From: Pseudomonas grimontii
Lineage (GTDB): Bacteria > Pseudomonadota > Gammaproteobacteria > Pseudomonadales > Pseudomonadaceae
Length of the DNA: 64,000 nucleotides
NCBI RefSeq assembly: GCF_007858185.1
Contig: NZ_VFES01000022.1
Span: 1-64,000, forward strand
Direction of reading: 5' to 3'
The notes under the pieces were generated by a model. It was given only the letters and a program-made list of their open reading frames with translations. It did no database searches and was not told the DNA's origin. Numbering within the stretch: the stretch's first letter is position 1; each line of letters begins with the position of its first letter. This document shows, one piece after another, positions 48,735-57,643 of this stretch. A program made the position numbers and the translations under genes.

Positions 48735-50997
48735 GTTCTTCACGGCGGAACGGTTTGGCCAGATAGTCATTCATGCCCGCCGCACGGCAGCGCTCGCGTT
48801 CTTCGGACAGGGCGTTGGCGGTCAACGCGACAATCGGCAGGTCCGGCCAGCGCCCGCTGCGACGAATCTGCCGGCTGGCCTCATAGCCGTCCATCACCGG
48901 CATGTTGCAGTCCATCAGCACCATATCGAAGCGCTGCTCTTCAAGAAACGTGAGTGCTTCGCCACCATGGGCGGCCACGATCACTTCGCAGCCCAGCTTG
49001 CTGAGCATACCCTTGGCTACCAGTTGGTTGACCGGGTTGTCCTCCACCAGCAGGATGCGCGCCCGATGTGCGAGCGGCGCGGCATCCAGTTGGACGGGGT
49101 CAAGCACCAGGTGCGCGTCGGTGCGTAAGTTGCGTTGCAGGATCTGGTACAGCGCGTTACGGCTCAAGGGGCGCGCTTGTTGGTGCAGCGGCACCAGCGC
49201 CGCGACTTCTTCGCTGGGCATGAAATTGCCGTAGGCGGTCACCAGCAGGATGGGCGCGGTAATGCCCGGTCGTATGCGGAACAGGCATTCCGGGCAGTCG
49301 GTAATCAGCAAGTCAGGCGTTTGCCCGCTCAAGTCGTCTTCCATGGTGAAACAACGGGGGGCCAGTCCCCAACTGGGCAGCAGGGTTGTGAGCAACTCTG
49401 TCAGGCCGCTGCCGGCGTTGGTGATGGCGATAACCTCACCTTTGAGCGGCGGTGGCTGTACGGCGGGCAAATGGGCAGGCAGTGGCAGGTCTGCGCAGAA
49501 CTGGCTGCCAAAGCCCACTTCCGAGCTGATACTCAAACGTCCCTTCATCGCTTCGCACAGGTTGTGCGTCAGCGCCAGGCCCAGGCCTGTCCCGCCAAAC
49601 TGGCGAGTGATACCGGCACCGGCCTGGGTGAACGGTTGGAAAATTTTCACCTGCGCTTCCTGCGCAATGCCGATGCCGGTATCGCAGACTTCAATGCGCA
49701 CCCCGCCGTCGTGAGTGCGCAGGCGCACATCAACCCGACCAAAGCGTGTGAACTTCAAGGCGTTGGAGAGTAAGTTGCTGACAATCTGCCGCACACGGGT
49801 CGGATCACCCAGCACCTGGGCCGGGAACTGCGGGTCGATCAGGCAACTCAGTTCCACGCTCGGGGCGGCGTTCTGCGACAACAGGTTGGCGGTGTCTTCC
49901 ACCAGCGCCCCCAGGTCGAACGGGATGCGTTCCAGCTCCAACTGGCCAGCGTCGAACTTGGACAGGTCGAGAATATCGTTGAGTAACTCCACCAGCACTT
50001 TGCCGGAGTCATGGGCGATAGACAGTTGCTGGCGCTGCTCGGCGTTCAACGGACTGTCCAGCGACAGTGCGATCATGCCCAGCAGGCCGTTGAGCGGGGT
50101 GCGGATTTCGTGACTCATGTTCGCCAGGAAGGCCGCCCGGGCCTGGGCCATGCCCAATGCATTCATCTTCGCCGCTTCCAGCTCATCGTTGGACTGGGTC
50201 AGTCGCTGGTTGCTGGCCTTGAGTTCAAGGGTGCGCGCGGAAACGATGTCTTCCAGTTGCCCCAGGTATTCAGTCAGCCGGTCTTCGGCGTGGCGGCGCT
50301 GTTGGATTTCGGTTTCCATGTTTTCGAATTGCTGGTTGGCGACGTTCACCAGCACACCGATTTCGTCGTGCTCATGCCCTGGCGGGCAGTCCAGGCGCGC
50401 CTGCTTGCGTGTGCTCAGCTCACGAATAATGCGCACCAGCGGCTGGGTCAGCATCATGTAGAACAGGCCCAGCAAAATCCCGCTCAGCAGCAGGCTGCGT
50501 GTGAACCCGTTGAGCAGGGTGATCTCGGCGCGGCGTAGGAACCGGCTACCAAAGGCGTAGGTGTCGACATCCAGGCGCAGTACGCCAAGTGACTCGTTGG
50601 GCATGTGACTCAGGAACAACTGGTCTTCGAACTGGCGGTTGGCGCCAAACATGAAGTCACTGATGGGCCGGTAGGTGCTTTCCTGGCGTGGTCGGTCGAC
50701 ATCGGCCAGCACCACGCCGTTGTTGTCGATCAACTGCGCGCGAATGATGGCGGGGGAATGGAGCAGGCCCAGCGTCAGTTCCTGGGCCAGTTCGGCATCG
50801 ATGTTGTAGGCGATACGTGACGTAGGATTATGGCTGATTTCGATCAGCGAACGTATTTCGCGGTTGATGGAGGCGTCTTCGCTGGCATAATCAATGCCGA
50901 TTTGGATCAGGCTGAGCAAGGTTCCCAAGACGAAACCGACCAGCACAGTCAATCGGGCTTGTTTATAAGACAAGCGGTGGGCGAACTTGATATCCAT
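48688..50997 (-). CDS. Hybrid sensor histidine kinase/response regulator, BarA-like layout
   Basis: A 769-residue membrane kinase. Start ATG 50997 (MDIKFAHRLSYKQARL). Membrane segments at about 14-36 and 166-184 flank a ~130-residue periplasmic sensor; a HAMP and a coiled coil follow. The phosphoacceptor His is 296 (LANMSHEIRTPLNG), and the ATPase domain has DTGIGIAQEA and GGTGLGLALTHN. A degenerate receiver-like part (about 520-630) precedes the true receiver, with Asp 696 in MVLMDCNMPVMDG and Lys 748. No Hpt is present, so it needs a separate phosphotransfer protein. The signal and partner are unknown. Confidence 0.9.
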   Translation of the reverse strand: MDIKFAHRLSYKQARLTVLVGFVLGTLLSLIQIGIDYASEDASINREIRSLIEISHNPTSRIAYNIDAELAQELTLGLLHSPAIIRAQLIDNNGVVLADVDRPRQESTYRPISDFMFGANRQFEDQLFLSHMPNESLGVLRLDVDTYAFGSRFLRRAEITLLNGFTRSLLLSGILLGLFYMMLTQPLVRIIRELSTRKQARLDCPPGHEHDEIGVLVNVANQQFENMETEIQQRRHAEDRLTEYLGQLEDIVSARTLELKASNQRLTQSNDELEAAKMNALGMAQARAAFLANMSHEIRTPLNGLLGMIALSLDSPLNAEQRQQLSIAHDSGKVLVELLNDILDLSKFDAGQLELERIPFDLGALVEDTANLLSQNAAPSVELSCLIDPQFPAQVLGDPTRVRQIVSNLLSNALKFTRFGRVDVRLRTHDGGVRIEVCDTGIGIAQEAQVKIFQPFTQAGAGITRQFGGTGLGLALTHNLCEAMKGRLSISSEVGFGSQFCADLPLPAHLPAVQPPPLKGEVIAITNAGSGLTELLTTLLPSWGLAPRCFTMEDDLSGQTPDLLITDCPECLFRIRPGITAPILLVTAYGNFMPSEEVAALVPLHQQARPLSRNALYQILQRNLRTDAHLVLDPVQLDAAPLAHRARILLVEDNPVNQLVAKGMLSKLGCEVIVAAHGGEALTFLEEQRFDMVLMDCNMPVMDGYEASRQIRRSGRWPDLPIVALTANALSEERERCRAAGMNDYLAKPFRREELNALLDLWVPGTTSL

Positions 50998-51160
50998 TGA
51001 GTGTTGAACCACTTCACGTTTCCCTTCGCCCGGCAAGCATAGCTGAACATCCACAAGCTCAGGCTTGCCCGGCATGAATCGTTTTTTACGCAGCCCCAAG
51101 CGGTCTGTCGCAGGGTTGCCAATACGCCATCTTTTGCAAGAACTTGCCAGAGGAATAATT

Positions 51161-52051
51161 GTGGATTCTCGATTGAGTGCCTTTCTAGAGCGAGCCGATG
51201 CAGTACTCGCTCGCCTGGAACCCCTGTTGCCCGCGCCACGCCAAGCCATCGACTGGGACCAGTGCCTGGCCGCCCGTTGGCAGCGCGAGGGCCGTAGTGG
51301 CTTCCTGTTGCCGCTGGACGTGAGCCTGGACATGCGCCTGTCCGATCTGATTGGCGTGGACAAGCAACGTGAAACACTGGCGCGCAACACCCAACAGTTT
51401 CTTGATGGCCTGCCTGCCAACCATGCGTTGCTGTGGGGGTCGCGGGGCACCGGTAAATCGTCCATGGTGCGCGCTTTGCTCGCGCAACATGCCAAGGCCG
51501 GTTTGCGCCTGATCGAAATCGAGCGTGACCACTTGGCCGATTTGCCGCGTGTGGTTGAGCAACTGCTCAAGTTACCGCAACGTTTCATCCTGTTCTGCGA
51601 CGACCTGTCGTTCGAAGCTGGCGAAGGTGACTACCGCGTGCTCAAGAGCGTGCTCGATGGCTCCCTGGAACAGGCCCCCGAAAACGTGCTGCTGTATGCC
51701 ACGTCCAACCGCCGCCATCTGGTGCCGGAAAACCAGAGCGACAACGATAACTGGAAGCGTGTGGACGGTGAACTGCACCCAAGCGAGGCGGTGGAAGACA
51801 AGATTGCCTTGTCCGACCGCTTTGGCTTGTGGCTGTCGTTCTACCCGTTCACTCAGGAACATTTCCTCGATGTGGTCGAGCACTGGATCGGTGAACTGGC
51901 GAACAAGGCGGGTTTGCAGTGGCAGCGCGATGAGGCCCTCGACATTCTCGCCGTGCGCTGGGCCACCGGGCGTGGCAACCGCAACGGTCGTTGCGCGTAT
52001 CAATTCGCCCGTTACTGGGTGGGCCTCAAATTGCTGGAGCGTCAACCATGA
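51161..52051 (+). CDS. DUF815-family P-loop ATPase
   Basis: A 296-residue AAA-like ATPase. It starts with GTG 51161 (VDSRLSAFLERADAV) after AGAGGA. Walker A is LLWGSRGTGKSSMVRALL, Walker B is RFILFCDDLSFEAGEGDYR, and later blocks ATSNRRHLVPE and SEAVEDKIALSDRFG contain the sensor residues typical of DUF815. Function unknown in bacteria. It overlaps the free-methionine-sulfoxide reductase gene (ATGA), so these form an operon. Confidence 0.87.
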   Translation: MDSRLSAFLERADAVLARLEPLLPAPRQAIDWDQCLAARWQREGRSGFLLPLDVSLDMRLSDLIGVDKQRETLARNTQQFLDGLPANHALLWGSRGTGKSSMVRALLAQHAKAGLRLIEIERDHLADLPRVVEQLLKLPQRFILFCDDLSFEAGEGDYRVLKSVLDGSLEQAPENVLLYATSNRRHLVPENQSDNDNWKRVDGELHPSEAVEDKIALSDRFGLWLSFYPFTQEHFLDVVEHWIGELANKAGLQWQRDEALDILAVRWATGRGNRNGRCAYQFARYWVGLKLLERQP

Positions 52052-52530
52052 TCGATTTACGACAAGCCGGCACTGGCCTCGACGGCTATGCCATGCTGTG
52101 TGCCCAGTTGGAGTCGCTGCTGGCCGATGAGCGCGACTTCATCGCCAACAGTGCGCAGTTTTCGGCTTTCCTGTTCAGCCAGTTGGATGACCTGAACTGG
52201 GCCGGCTTTTACCTCAACCGCAATGAAGAGCTGGTGCTTGGCCCGTTCCAGGGGCAGATTGCCTGTGTGCGTATTCCGTTTGGCCGTGGGGTGTGCGGGG
52301 CGGCCGCGGCCTCGCGGCAAACCCAGCGGGTAGAAGATGTACACGCGTTTCCCGGGCATATCGCCTGTGACAGCGCGTCCAACAGCGAACTGGTGGTGCC
52401 ACTGGTCAAGGACGGCAAATTGATTGGTGTCCTTGACCTCGATAGCCCGTCGTTGGCCCGCTTTACCCCGCAGGATCAGGCGGGTATCGAACAACTGGCG
52501 GCGATTTTCCTGCGCTTGACCGACTGCTGA
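52048..52530 (+). CDS. msrC: Free methionine-(R)-sulfoxide reductase (GAF type)
   Basis: A 160-residue single-GAF-domain enzyme that reduces free (not protein-bound) methionine-R-sulfoxide. Start ATG 52048 (MIDLRQAGTGLDGY). The three active-site Cys positions are in QIACVRIPFGRGVCGAAA and GHIACDSASNSELVVPL. LSFTPQDQ-like end is seen as RFTPQDQAGIEQL. It is the third peptide- or free-methionine repair gene of the region with msrB, and is translated with the DUF815 ATPase. Confidence 0.9.
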   Translation: MIDLRQAGTGLDGYAMLCAQLESLLADERDFIANSAQFSAFLFSQLDDLNWAGFYLNRNEELVLGPFQGQIACVRIPFGRGVCGAAAASRQTQRVEDVHAFPGHIACDSASNSELVVPLVKDGKLIGVLDLDSPSLARFTPQDQAGIEQLAAIFLRLTDC

Positions 52531-52537
52531 TCAAATA

Positions 52538-52556
52538 GGGGGCGCGGCCCGCCCCT
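52538..52556. terminator. GC-rich inverted repeat between msrC and the EvgS-like kinase gene
   Basis: GGGGCG (52539-52544) pairs with CGCCCC (52550-52555), lying in the 25-base gap between the converging stop codons. Confidence 0.65.
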
Positions 52557-55500
52557 TATTGGCTATCCAACTCGTTAAGCCGCACTTGGAGCATTCTCTC
52601 CAGCTCCAGCATCAGCTTCTCCAGGGACTTTATACCCGCTTCGATCAGGGGCGGCTCATCGCCCCGCGCACACGCCTGTTCGAGGGCTTCGCACTGCGAG
52701 GCCAGCGCACAGGCTTGAACGATGCGCGCAGCGCCCTTGATCTTGTGAGCCTGCTCGATGATGCCCTCGGCGCAGGCCTGTGCAGCCATCAGTGCGACCA
52801 ACTCCTGGCGATCCTGGCGACTGCTGTTCAGTAATTCTTCCAGTAATAGGCGGCTCATGCGCGGGTCGCCACCGGTAAGGGCGTCGAAGTTGCCGATGTC
52901 CAGGATCAGACCGGTGGGTTGAGGACTGATCTTTGCCAGTTGCCGCTCCAGCGCCGTAAGGTTGATGGGTTTGAACAGGCAGTCATTCATGCCCGCCTGT
53001 GCGCAGCGTTGTTTCTCTTCGGGCTGGGCATTGGCAGTAAAACCCAGTACCACGCAAGGCGTCAGTTGTTCGCGCTGCTCGTATTCGCGGATCGAGCGGC
53101 TCAACTCGTAGCCATTCATGATCGGCATGTTGCAATCGGCGATCACCAGGTCGAAGTGCTCCTGACGCCAGGCCTGGAAGCCGGCGGCGCCGTTCTGGGC
53201 GGCGGTGTACTGATGGCCCAGGTAGCCGAGCTGCTGGCACATCAACAGGCGATTCGCCGGATGATCGTCCACCACCAGCACATTCAGCACAGGCACGTTC
53301 GTGGTTGCGGCGGGCTTGAGTTCGTCTACCATCTGCAGCGCCGGCAGGCGATTCATCTTCAGGCTCACGTGCACTTGGGTGCCTACCATGGGCACGCTGC
53401 TCAGGCTCAGTTGCCCGCCCATCATCGCGCACAGGCTGCGACAGATCACCAGCCCAAGGCCCGCACCGCTCCTGGCCAACTGGCCTGAGTTGTCCGCCTG
53501 CGCAAAGGGTTCGAACAGGCGCATCTGGTCGTCCCGGCTGATACCGATACCGGTGTCCTCCACCACCAGTTTCATCTCGACCTGTTGCGCCAGTTCAGTG
53601 GCTGATACTTCCACCTTGATTTTTACCTGGCCACGTTCGGTGAATTTGATGGCATTGCTGATCAGGTTGGACAGCACCTGCTTGAAACGCAGCGGGTCGA
53701 TCAGGACTTCGGTGTGTTCAAGATCAGGCGTGAACTCCAGCAACAGGCTAAGGGTCTTCTGGCGGGCCAGACCGTCGAAGACACGCACCACCGACTCGAT
53801 TACCTCCCTCAGGTTGACCCGTTCCGGTGCCAGGCTGAGGCGACCGGATTCAATGCGCGCAATGTCCAGGATGTCGCCGATCAGCTCCAGCAGATCCTTG
53901 GCCGAGTTGTAGGCGACTTCGATGGCCGGGCGGTCGAGGTGGCCCTGGTCCGCTCGCTTGAGTGTCAGCTCCAGCATGCCGATCACCGCGTTCATCGGCG
54001 TGCGGATTTCGTGGCTCATGGTGGCGAGGAACGTGCTCTTGGCCCGATTGGCTTCGTCGGCTCGCTCCTTGGCGGTGCGAAGTTCGTCGAACAGCTGGCG
54101 TCTCTCACTGATGTCGATCCAGCCACCGATGATGCCCTGAACTTCGCCGACGGAGTCGCGGTACGGCAGGATCCAGTGGTAGATCGTCAGTTTTTTTCCG
54201 CGGATATGCAGGGTGCGGTCCAGGATCAGCGGGTTGCCTTCGGCCACCACGCGCTGATAGTCGGCATGGTACTGCGCCGCCTCTACTGCAAGGGCTGTGC
54301 TGATCTGGACCGCGCTTTTACCTATCACGTCTTCGCGCTTGACGTCGAACGTCTGCAAGTAACTATCGTTGCAGGTCTGCAGCAGCCCCTTGTTATCACG
54401 TACGTAGATCGGGTGCGGGGTTTCATTGACCAGGGCGCGCATGAACTCGAACTGGTCATTGAGGGCGCGCTCGGCCATTTTTCGGTGCTTGATCTGGCGG
54501 CGCATGTACGCATTCCAGCTCAGGGAAACCAGTAGCAGCAGCCCGGTCCCGATGACGATGCGCGCAATCAGTTGGTGATAGTCACGCCAGTAGCTGTCTG
54601 AGTCGGCGGTATAGCCGCGCCAACGACTGTTGATCACTCCCAGTTCATCCGGCGCGATGCTGAGCAAAGCCTTGTCGAGAATCGAGCTGAGTTCGGTGGC
54701 GCTGCGTGATGTCGCCAGCCCGAAGGTGGCCGGCATCGTGCCGATGCTGAAGCTGATTTGAAGCTTGTCCTGGAGCATCTGCGAGGACAGGAAGTAATTG
54801 GCGACCACCAGGGTATTCACCGCGCCTTCTACATTGCCTTGTACCAGCAGTTCGGCTGACTTGAACGTATCGCCGGTTTCTACCAGCTGGATCTTTGGGA
54901 AGTGCTCACGCAGGAATTTTTTCAGCGGACTGCCTTGTGTGACCGCCAGGCGCTTGCCCTCCATTTCCTCCAGGCCTGTGGGTGCCTGGCCGTCCTTGCG
55001 CGTCAGCATCACGTAGGAGTTTTCCAGGTACGGACGACTGAAGTTCAGTTGGGCTTCTCGCTCGACGCTTGGGATGATGGCTCCGATGATGTCCGCCTTG
55101 CCGGTTTCTACATGCTCGATCATCGTGTTCACATCGCGCCCGCGCTGGATCTCGAAGCGCAGCCCGGTGCGCAGGCGAATCAGTTCCAGCAAGTCGGCAG
55201 TAACGCCGCGAAAATTGCCATCGGTGTCGAAGAATGTCAGCGGCGCAAAGGTGGGGTTCACGATCACTTTGACTACCGGGTTTTCTCTCAGCCAACGTTC
55301 TTCGCGAAAGGTCAGTTGCAGCTTTTGGTCGGTCAACAGGATGTCGCTGCCGGCACTCCAGCGCTTGGCGATCGTTTCCCGTTCGGAGGTGGGTACGGCC
55401 CTCAGTACGGCGTCGACAATGCTCAACAGCGTTTGCTGTTCCTCGGGCATTGCAAAGCTGAATCCATAGGCTTCATGTTTGCCGAAGTTCGCCATGCGAA

Positions 55501-56203
55501 TATTCTTCAGGTAGCCCTTGTTGATCATGTAGTGGGTGGAAATGGTATCGCCGAGAAATACGTCTGCCTGGTCGAAAGCCACTGCATTCAAGGCGTTTTG
55601 ATAAGAAGGGTAGGCACGGATGATTGCCTTGGGGTACAGCTTTTCCACCTCGTGCAGCGGCAGGTAGTGATAGACCAGTGCCAGGCGCATGCCGGCCAGC
55701 CCATCACTCAGGCTGCGGGTTTCGCCTTCGCGGGTCACCAGGACCGGCCGGTCCACGGCATACGGCGCCGACAGGGTCAGCTTGGGGTTTGCCGCTTCAA
55801 AGCTGTTGGATGAGCCCAGTAAATCGATATCCCCCGCTTCGAGGGCTCGAATGGCGGCCTCTCGGGAGGGGTAGCGCAACACCTTTACCGGCACGGCCAG
55901 CGCCATTGCCAGCAGGCCGGCATAGTCGGCGGTGAGTCCTTCATAGTCACGCCCGCTGGAGGTGAGGTCAAAAGGCGGGTAGTCAGGAAACGCCGCGCCC
56001 AGTACCAGTTCACGTTTGTTCTGGAGCCATTGGCGCTGGGCCTTGTTCAGGTGGGGTTCCAACTGTACGGAGCTCGCGCGACTCAATAGGTTGAAATGCT
56101 CCGGGCTCGCTGGTGGGGTTGCAGGCACAGCGGTGCTGAAGCACAAACCGGCACTCAATATAATCAAATAGTCCTTTATACGCCTGGGCATCCGCTTTCT
56201 CAC
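52556..56203 (-). CDS. BvgS/EvgS-type unorthodox sensor kinase
   Basis: A 1215-residue sensor with two periplasmic solute-binding-like domains in tandem (about 60-285 and 305-530), one membrane segment (LIARIVIGTGLLLLVSLSWN near 545-565), a PAS domain (about 585-700), a kinase core with His 731 (MSHEIRTPMNAV), a receiver with Asp 1023 (VIADCNMPIMNG), and an Hpt with His 1153 (QAHKIKGAARI). This is the full three-step phosphorelay of BvgS/EvgS. The frame opens at GTG 56203, overlapping the regulator's TGA; ATG 56191 is another possible start. It would phosphorylate the LuxR-type regulator encoded just upstream. Confidence 0.93.
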   Translation of the reverse strand: MRKRMPRRIKDYLIILSAGLCFSTAVPATPPASPEHFNLLSRASSVQLEPHLNKAQRQWLQNKRELVLGAAFPDYPPFDLTSSGRDYEGLTADYAGLLAMALAVPVKVLRYPSREAAIRALEAGDIDLLGSSNSFEAANPKLTLSAPYAVDRPVLVTREGETRSLSDGLAGMRLALVYHYLPLHEVEKLYPKAIIRAYPSYQNALNAVAFDQADVFLGDTISTHYMINKGYLKNIRMANFGKHEAYGFSFAMPEEQQTLLSIVDAVLRAVPTSERETIAKRWSAGSDILLTDQKLQLTFREERWLRENPVVKVIVNPTFAPLTFFDTDGNFRGVTADLLELIRLRTGLRFEIQRGRDVNTMIEHVETGKADIIGAIIPSVEREAQLNFSRPYLENSYVMLTRKDGQAPTGLEEMEGKRLAVTQGSPLKKFLREHFPKIQLVETGDTFKSAELLVQGNVEGAVNTLVVANYFLSSQMLQDKLQISFSIGTMPATFGLATSRSATELSSILDKALLSIAPDELGVINSRWRGYTADSDSYWRDYHQLIARIVIGTGLLLLVSLSWNAYMRRQIKHRKMAERALNDQFEFMRALVNETPHPIYVRDNKGLLQTCNDSYLQTFDVKREDVIGKSAVQISTALAVEAAQYHADYQRVVAEGNPLILDRTLHIRGKKLTIYHWILPYRDSVGEVQGIIGGWIDISERRQLFDELRTAKERADEANRAKSTFLATMSHEIRTPMNAVIGMLELTLKRADQGHLDRPAIEVAYNSAKDLLELIGDILDIARIESGRLSLAPERVNLREVIESVVRVFDGLARQKTLSLLLEFTPDLEHTEVLIDPLRFKQVLSNLISNAIKFTERGQVKIKVEVSATELAQQVEMKLVVEDTGIGISRDDQMRLFEPFAQADNSGQLARSGAGLGLVICRSLCAMMGGQLSLSSVPMVGTQVHVSLKMNRLPALQMVDELKPAATTNVPVLNVLVVDDHPANRLLMCQQLGYLGHQYTAAQNGAAGFQAWRQEHFDLVIADCNMPIMNGYELSRSIREYEQREQLTPCVVLGFTANAQPEEKQRCAQAGMNDCLFKPINLTALERQLAKISPQPTGLILDIGNFDALTGGDPRMSRLLLEELLNSSRQDRQELVALMAAQACAEGIIEQAHKIKGAARIVQACALASQCEALEQACARGDEPPLIEAGIKSLEKLMLELERMLQVRLNELDSQ

Positions 56204-56820
56204 ACTAGCGCGTTTCGTTTTGCCATCTCGATAAGTTCTACCAAGGATTTGGCTTGAAGTTTTTGCATCAGCCTCTTTTTATATGTACTTACTGTTTTGT
56301 TACTCAGGAACATACCTTTGGCGATTTCCTTGTTGGTGCGGCCTTGTGCAAAAAGTTGCAATACCATCAACTCACGATCGTTAACGGCCTTGAACAGTTC
56401 AAGTTCCTTGCCGCTCTCATCGCCGGGGGTCAAGGCCTGGCTGGGGAAGTAGTTGTAACCGGACAGTACGGCGCGGATGGCGCTCATCAGCTCGCTCAGG
56501 TCGCCTTCCTTGCACACGTAGCCATCGGCCCCCGAACGCATGCAACGCGTGGCGAACAGGGTGGGGGATTGAGCCGTCAGAACCAGGGTTTTCATCGAGG
56601 CGTTCATGGCGTTGAATCGGCACAGCACTTCCAGGCCGTCGAGTTTTGGAATGCTGATGTCCAGGATGATCAGGTCCGGCATGCATTCGCGGACCATTTG
56701 TATGGCGTCGCATCCGTTATCGGTTTCGCCGACTACTTTGAAGTTCTCTTCGTGCTCCAACAACATTCGTATGGCAAGTCTTATAACGGGATGGTCGTCA
56801 ATAATAAAAACTGTGTTCAT
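56200..56820 (-). CDS. BvgA/EvgA-like response regulator
   Basis: A 206-residue NarL/LuxR-type regulator. Start ATG 56820 (MNTVFIIDDHPVIRLAIRML), better spaced from GGAA than the ATG at 56826. The receiver has acidic IIDDHPV, the phosphoacceptor Asp in LIILDISIPKLDG and Lys in SGADGYVCKEGD; the DNA-binding part is FAQGRTNKEIAKGMFLSNKT followed by VSTYKKRLMQKL. The kinase gene starts inside its stop codon. Its target likely includes the palindrome about 90 bases upstream. Confidence 0.93.
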   Translation of the reverse strand: MNTVFIIDDHPVIRLAIRMLLEHEENFKVVGETDNGCDAIQMVRECMPDLIILDISIPKLDGLEVLCRFNAMNASMKTLVLTAQSPTLFATRCMRSGADGYVCKEGDLSELMSAIRAVLSGYNYFPSQALTPGDESGKELELFKAVNDRELMVLQLFAQGRTNKEIAKGMFLSNKTVSTYKKRLMQKLQAKSLVELIEMAKRNALV

Positions 56821-57076
56821 GATCATATTCCATGCAAGTACAAATAAAGCGGGCACATTAGCTCAGAAGCCGATGGGTAAGCATGAACTTGAGTGGCAAC
56901 AGGTATAAAATAGGAAAGTTCCTACATTAAAAAAGGTAAAAGCCTACCGATCCTTAAGGCGCTGCAACGCGAGGGCGCAGCGTTCCGCAGGGGCGTGGGC
57001 TGAACTGTCATGACAAGGACTTTACGGTAGTTGCGCGCGAATTTTCCGAACGGTCGATTTGTTTAAAGTCCTACGT
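56821..57076. promoter_or_regulatory. Regulatory region of the EvgA-like regulator
   Basis: A 256-base gap with a perfect palindrome TAGGAAAGTTCCTA (56911-56924) about 90 bases before the regulator's start codon. TTCCTACA within it is close to the half site described for EvgA (TTCYTACA). A related AAAGTCCTACG occurs at 57065-57075. Self-regulation is plausible but untested. Confidence 0.45.
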
Positions 57077-57472
57077 TTATAACGTGAGTAATGTATGGGT
57101 CAAACGGGCAAGCTCATCTTTATTCAACGGCTTTGGCAAATAACCGAGCAACGGCAGGCCACGTTTGAGGGCTTGGGTTTGCAATGCTGAAAGTTCTGCC
57201 TCGGGAAGTCCGCTGAGCAAGATGGCGGCCTTGATAAACCGTTGGCGACTGGCGATTTCAATCAATTCAAGCCCAGGCAGGTCGGGTAGGCACTGGTCAC
57301 ACAGGATGATGTCGAAGGGCGCGTCGGCCTCGGTCATCAAGCGGATTGCCTGCTCGGCGTTTTCGGCCGGGGCCAGGTGCTCGAAGCCGAAGCTTCTCAG
57401 CAGGCACTGGGTGGCCAGCAGTTGAAAGGGATGGTCCTCCACCAACAGGATCCGAAGGGGGTAACTGGGCAT
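57077..57472 (-). CDS. Single-domain response regulator (receiver)
   Basis: A 131-residue protein consisting only of a receiver domain. Start ATG 57472 (MPSYPLRILLVEDHP) is chosen because upstream sequence is not family-like, though no clear binding site precedes it. Phosphorylation residues are intact: EDHP acidic pair, Asp in DIILCDQCLPDLPGLEL and Lys in LGYLPKPLNKDE. It has the same direction as, and lies upstream of, the EvgA/EvgS-like pair (about 256 bases), so it may compete for phosphate from the Hpt or act as a branch of the same relay; that role is inferred. Confidence 0.82.
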   Translation of the reverse strand: MPSYPLRILLVEDHPFQLLATQCLLRSFGFEHLAPAENAEQAIRLMTEADAPFDIILCDQCLPDLPGLELIEIASRQRFIKAAILLSGLPEAELSALQTQALKRGLPLLGYLPKPLNKDELARLTHTLLTL

Positions 57473-57643
57473 AGAAGGCACACGGTGAGTCAAGCGTCGA
57501 TAGGGGGCACGTAGGAACTGTTCACCAGACCTGCCCGGAGCGTGCGCGATTATTCTTCGGGTGCTTGTGCGAATTCGATCAGGCCGCTCTGTTCCCATCG
57601 TAGGCAGATTCTGTTCAGTGAACAGGCGGCATGATCAGTGTGG

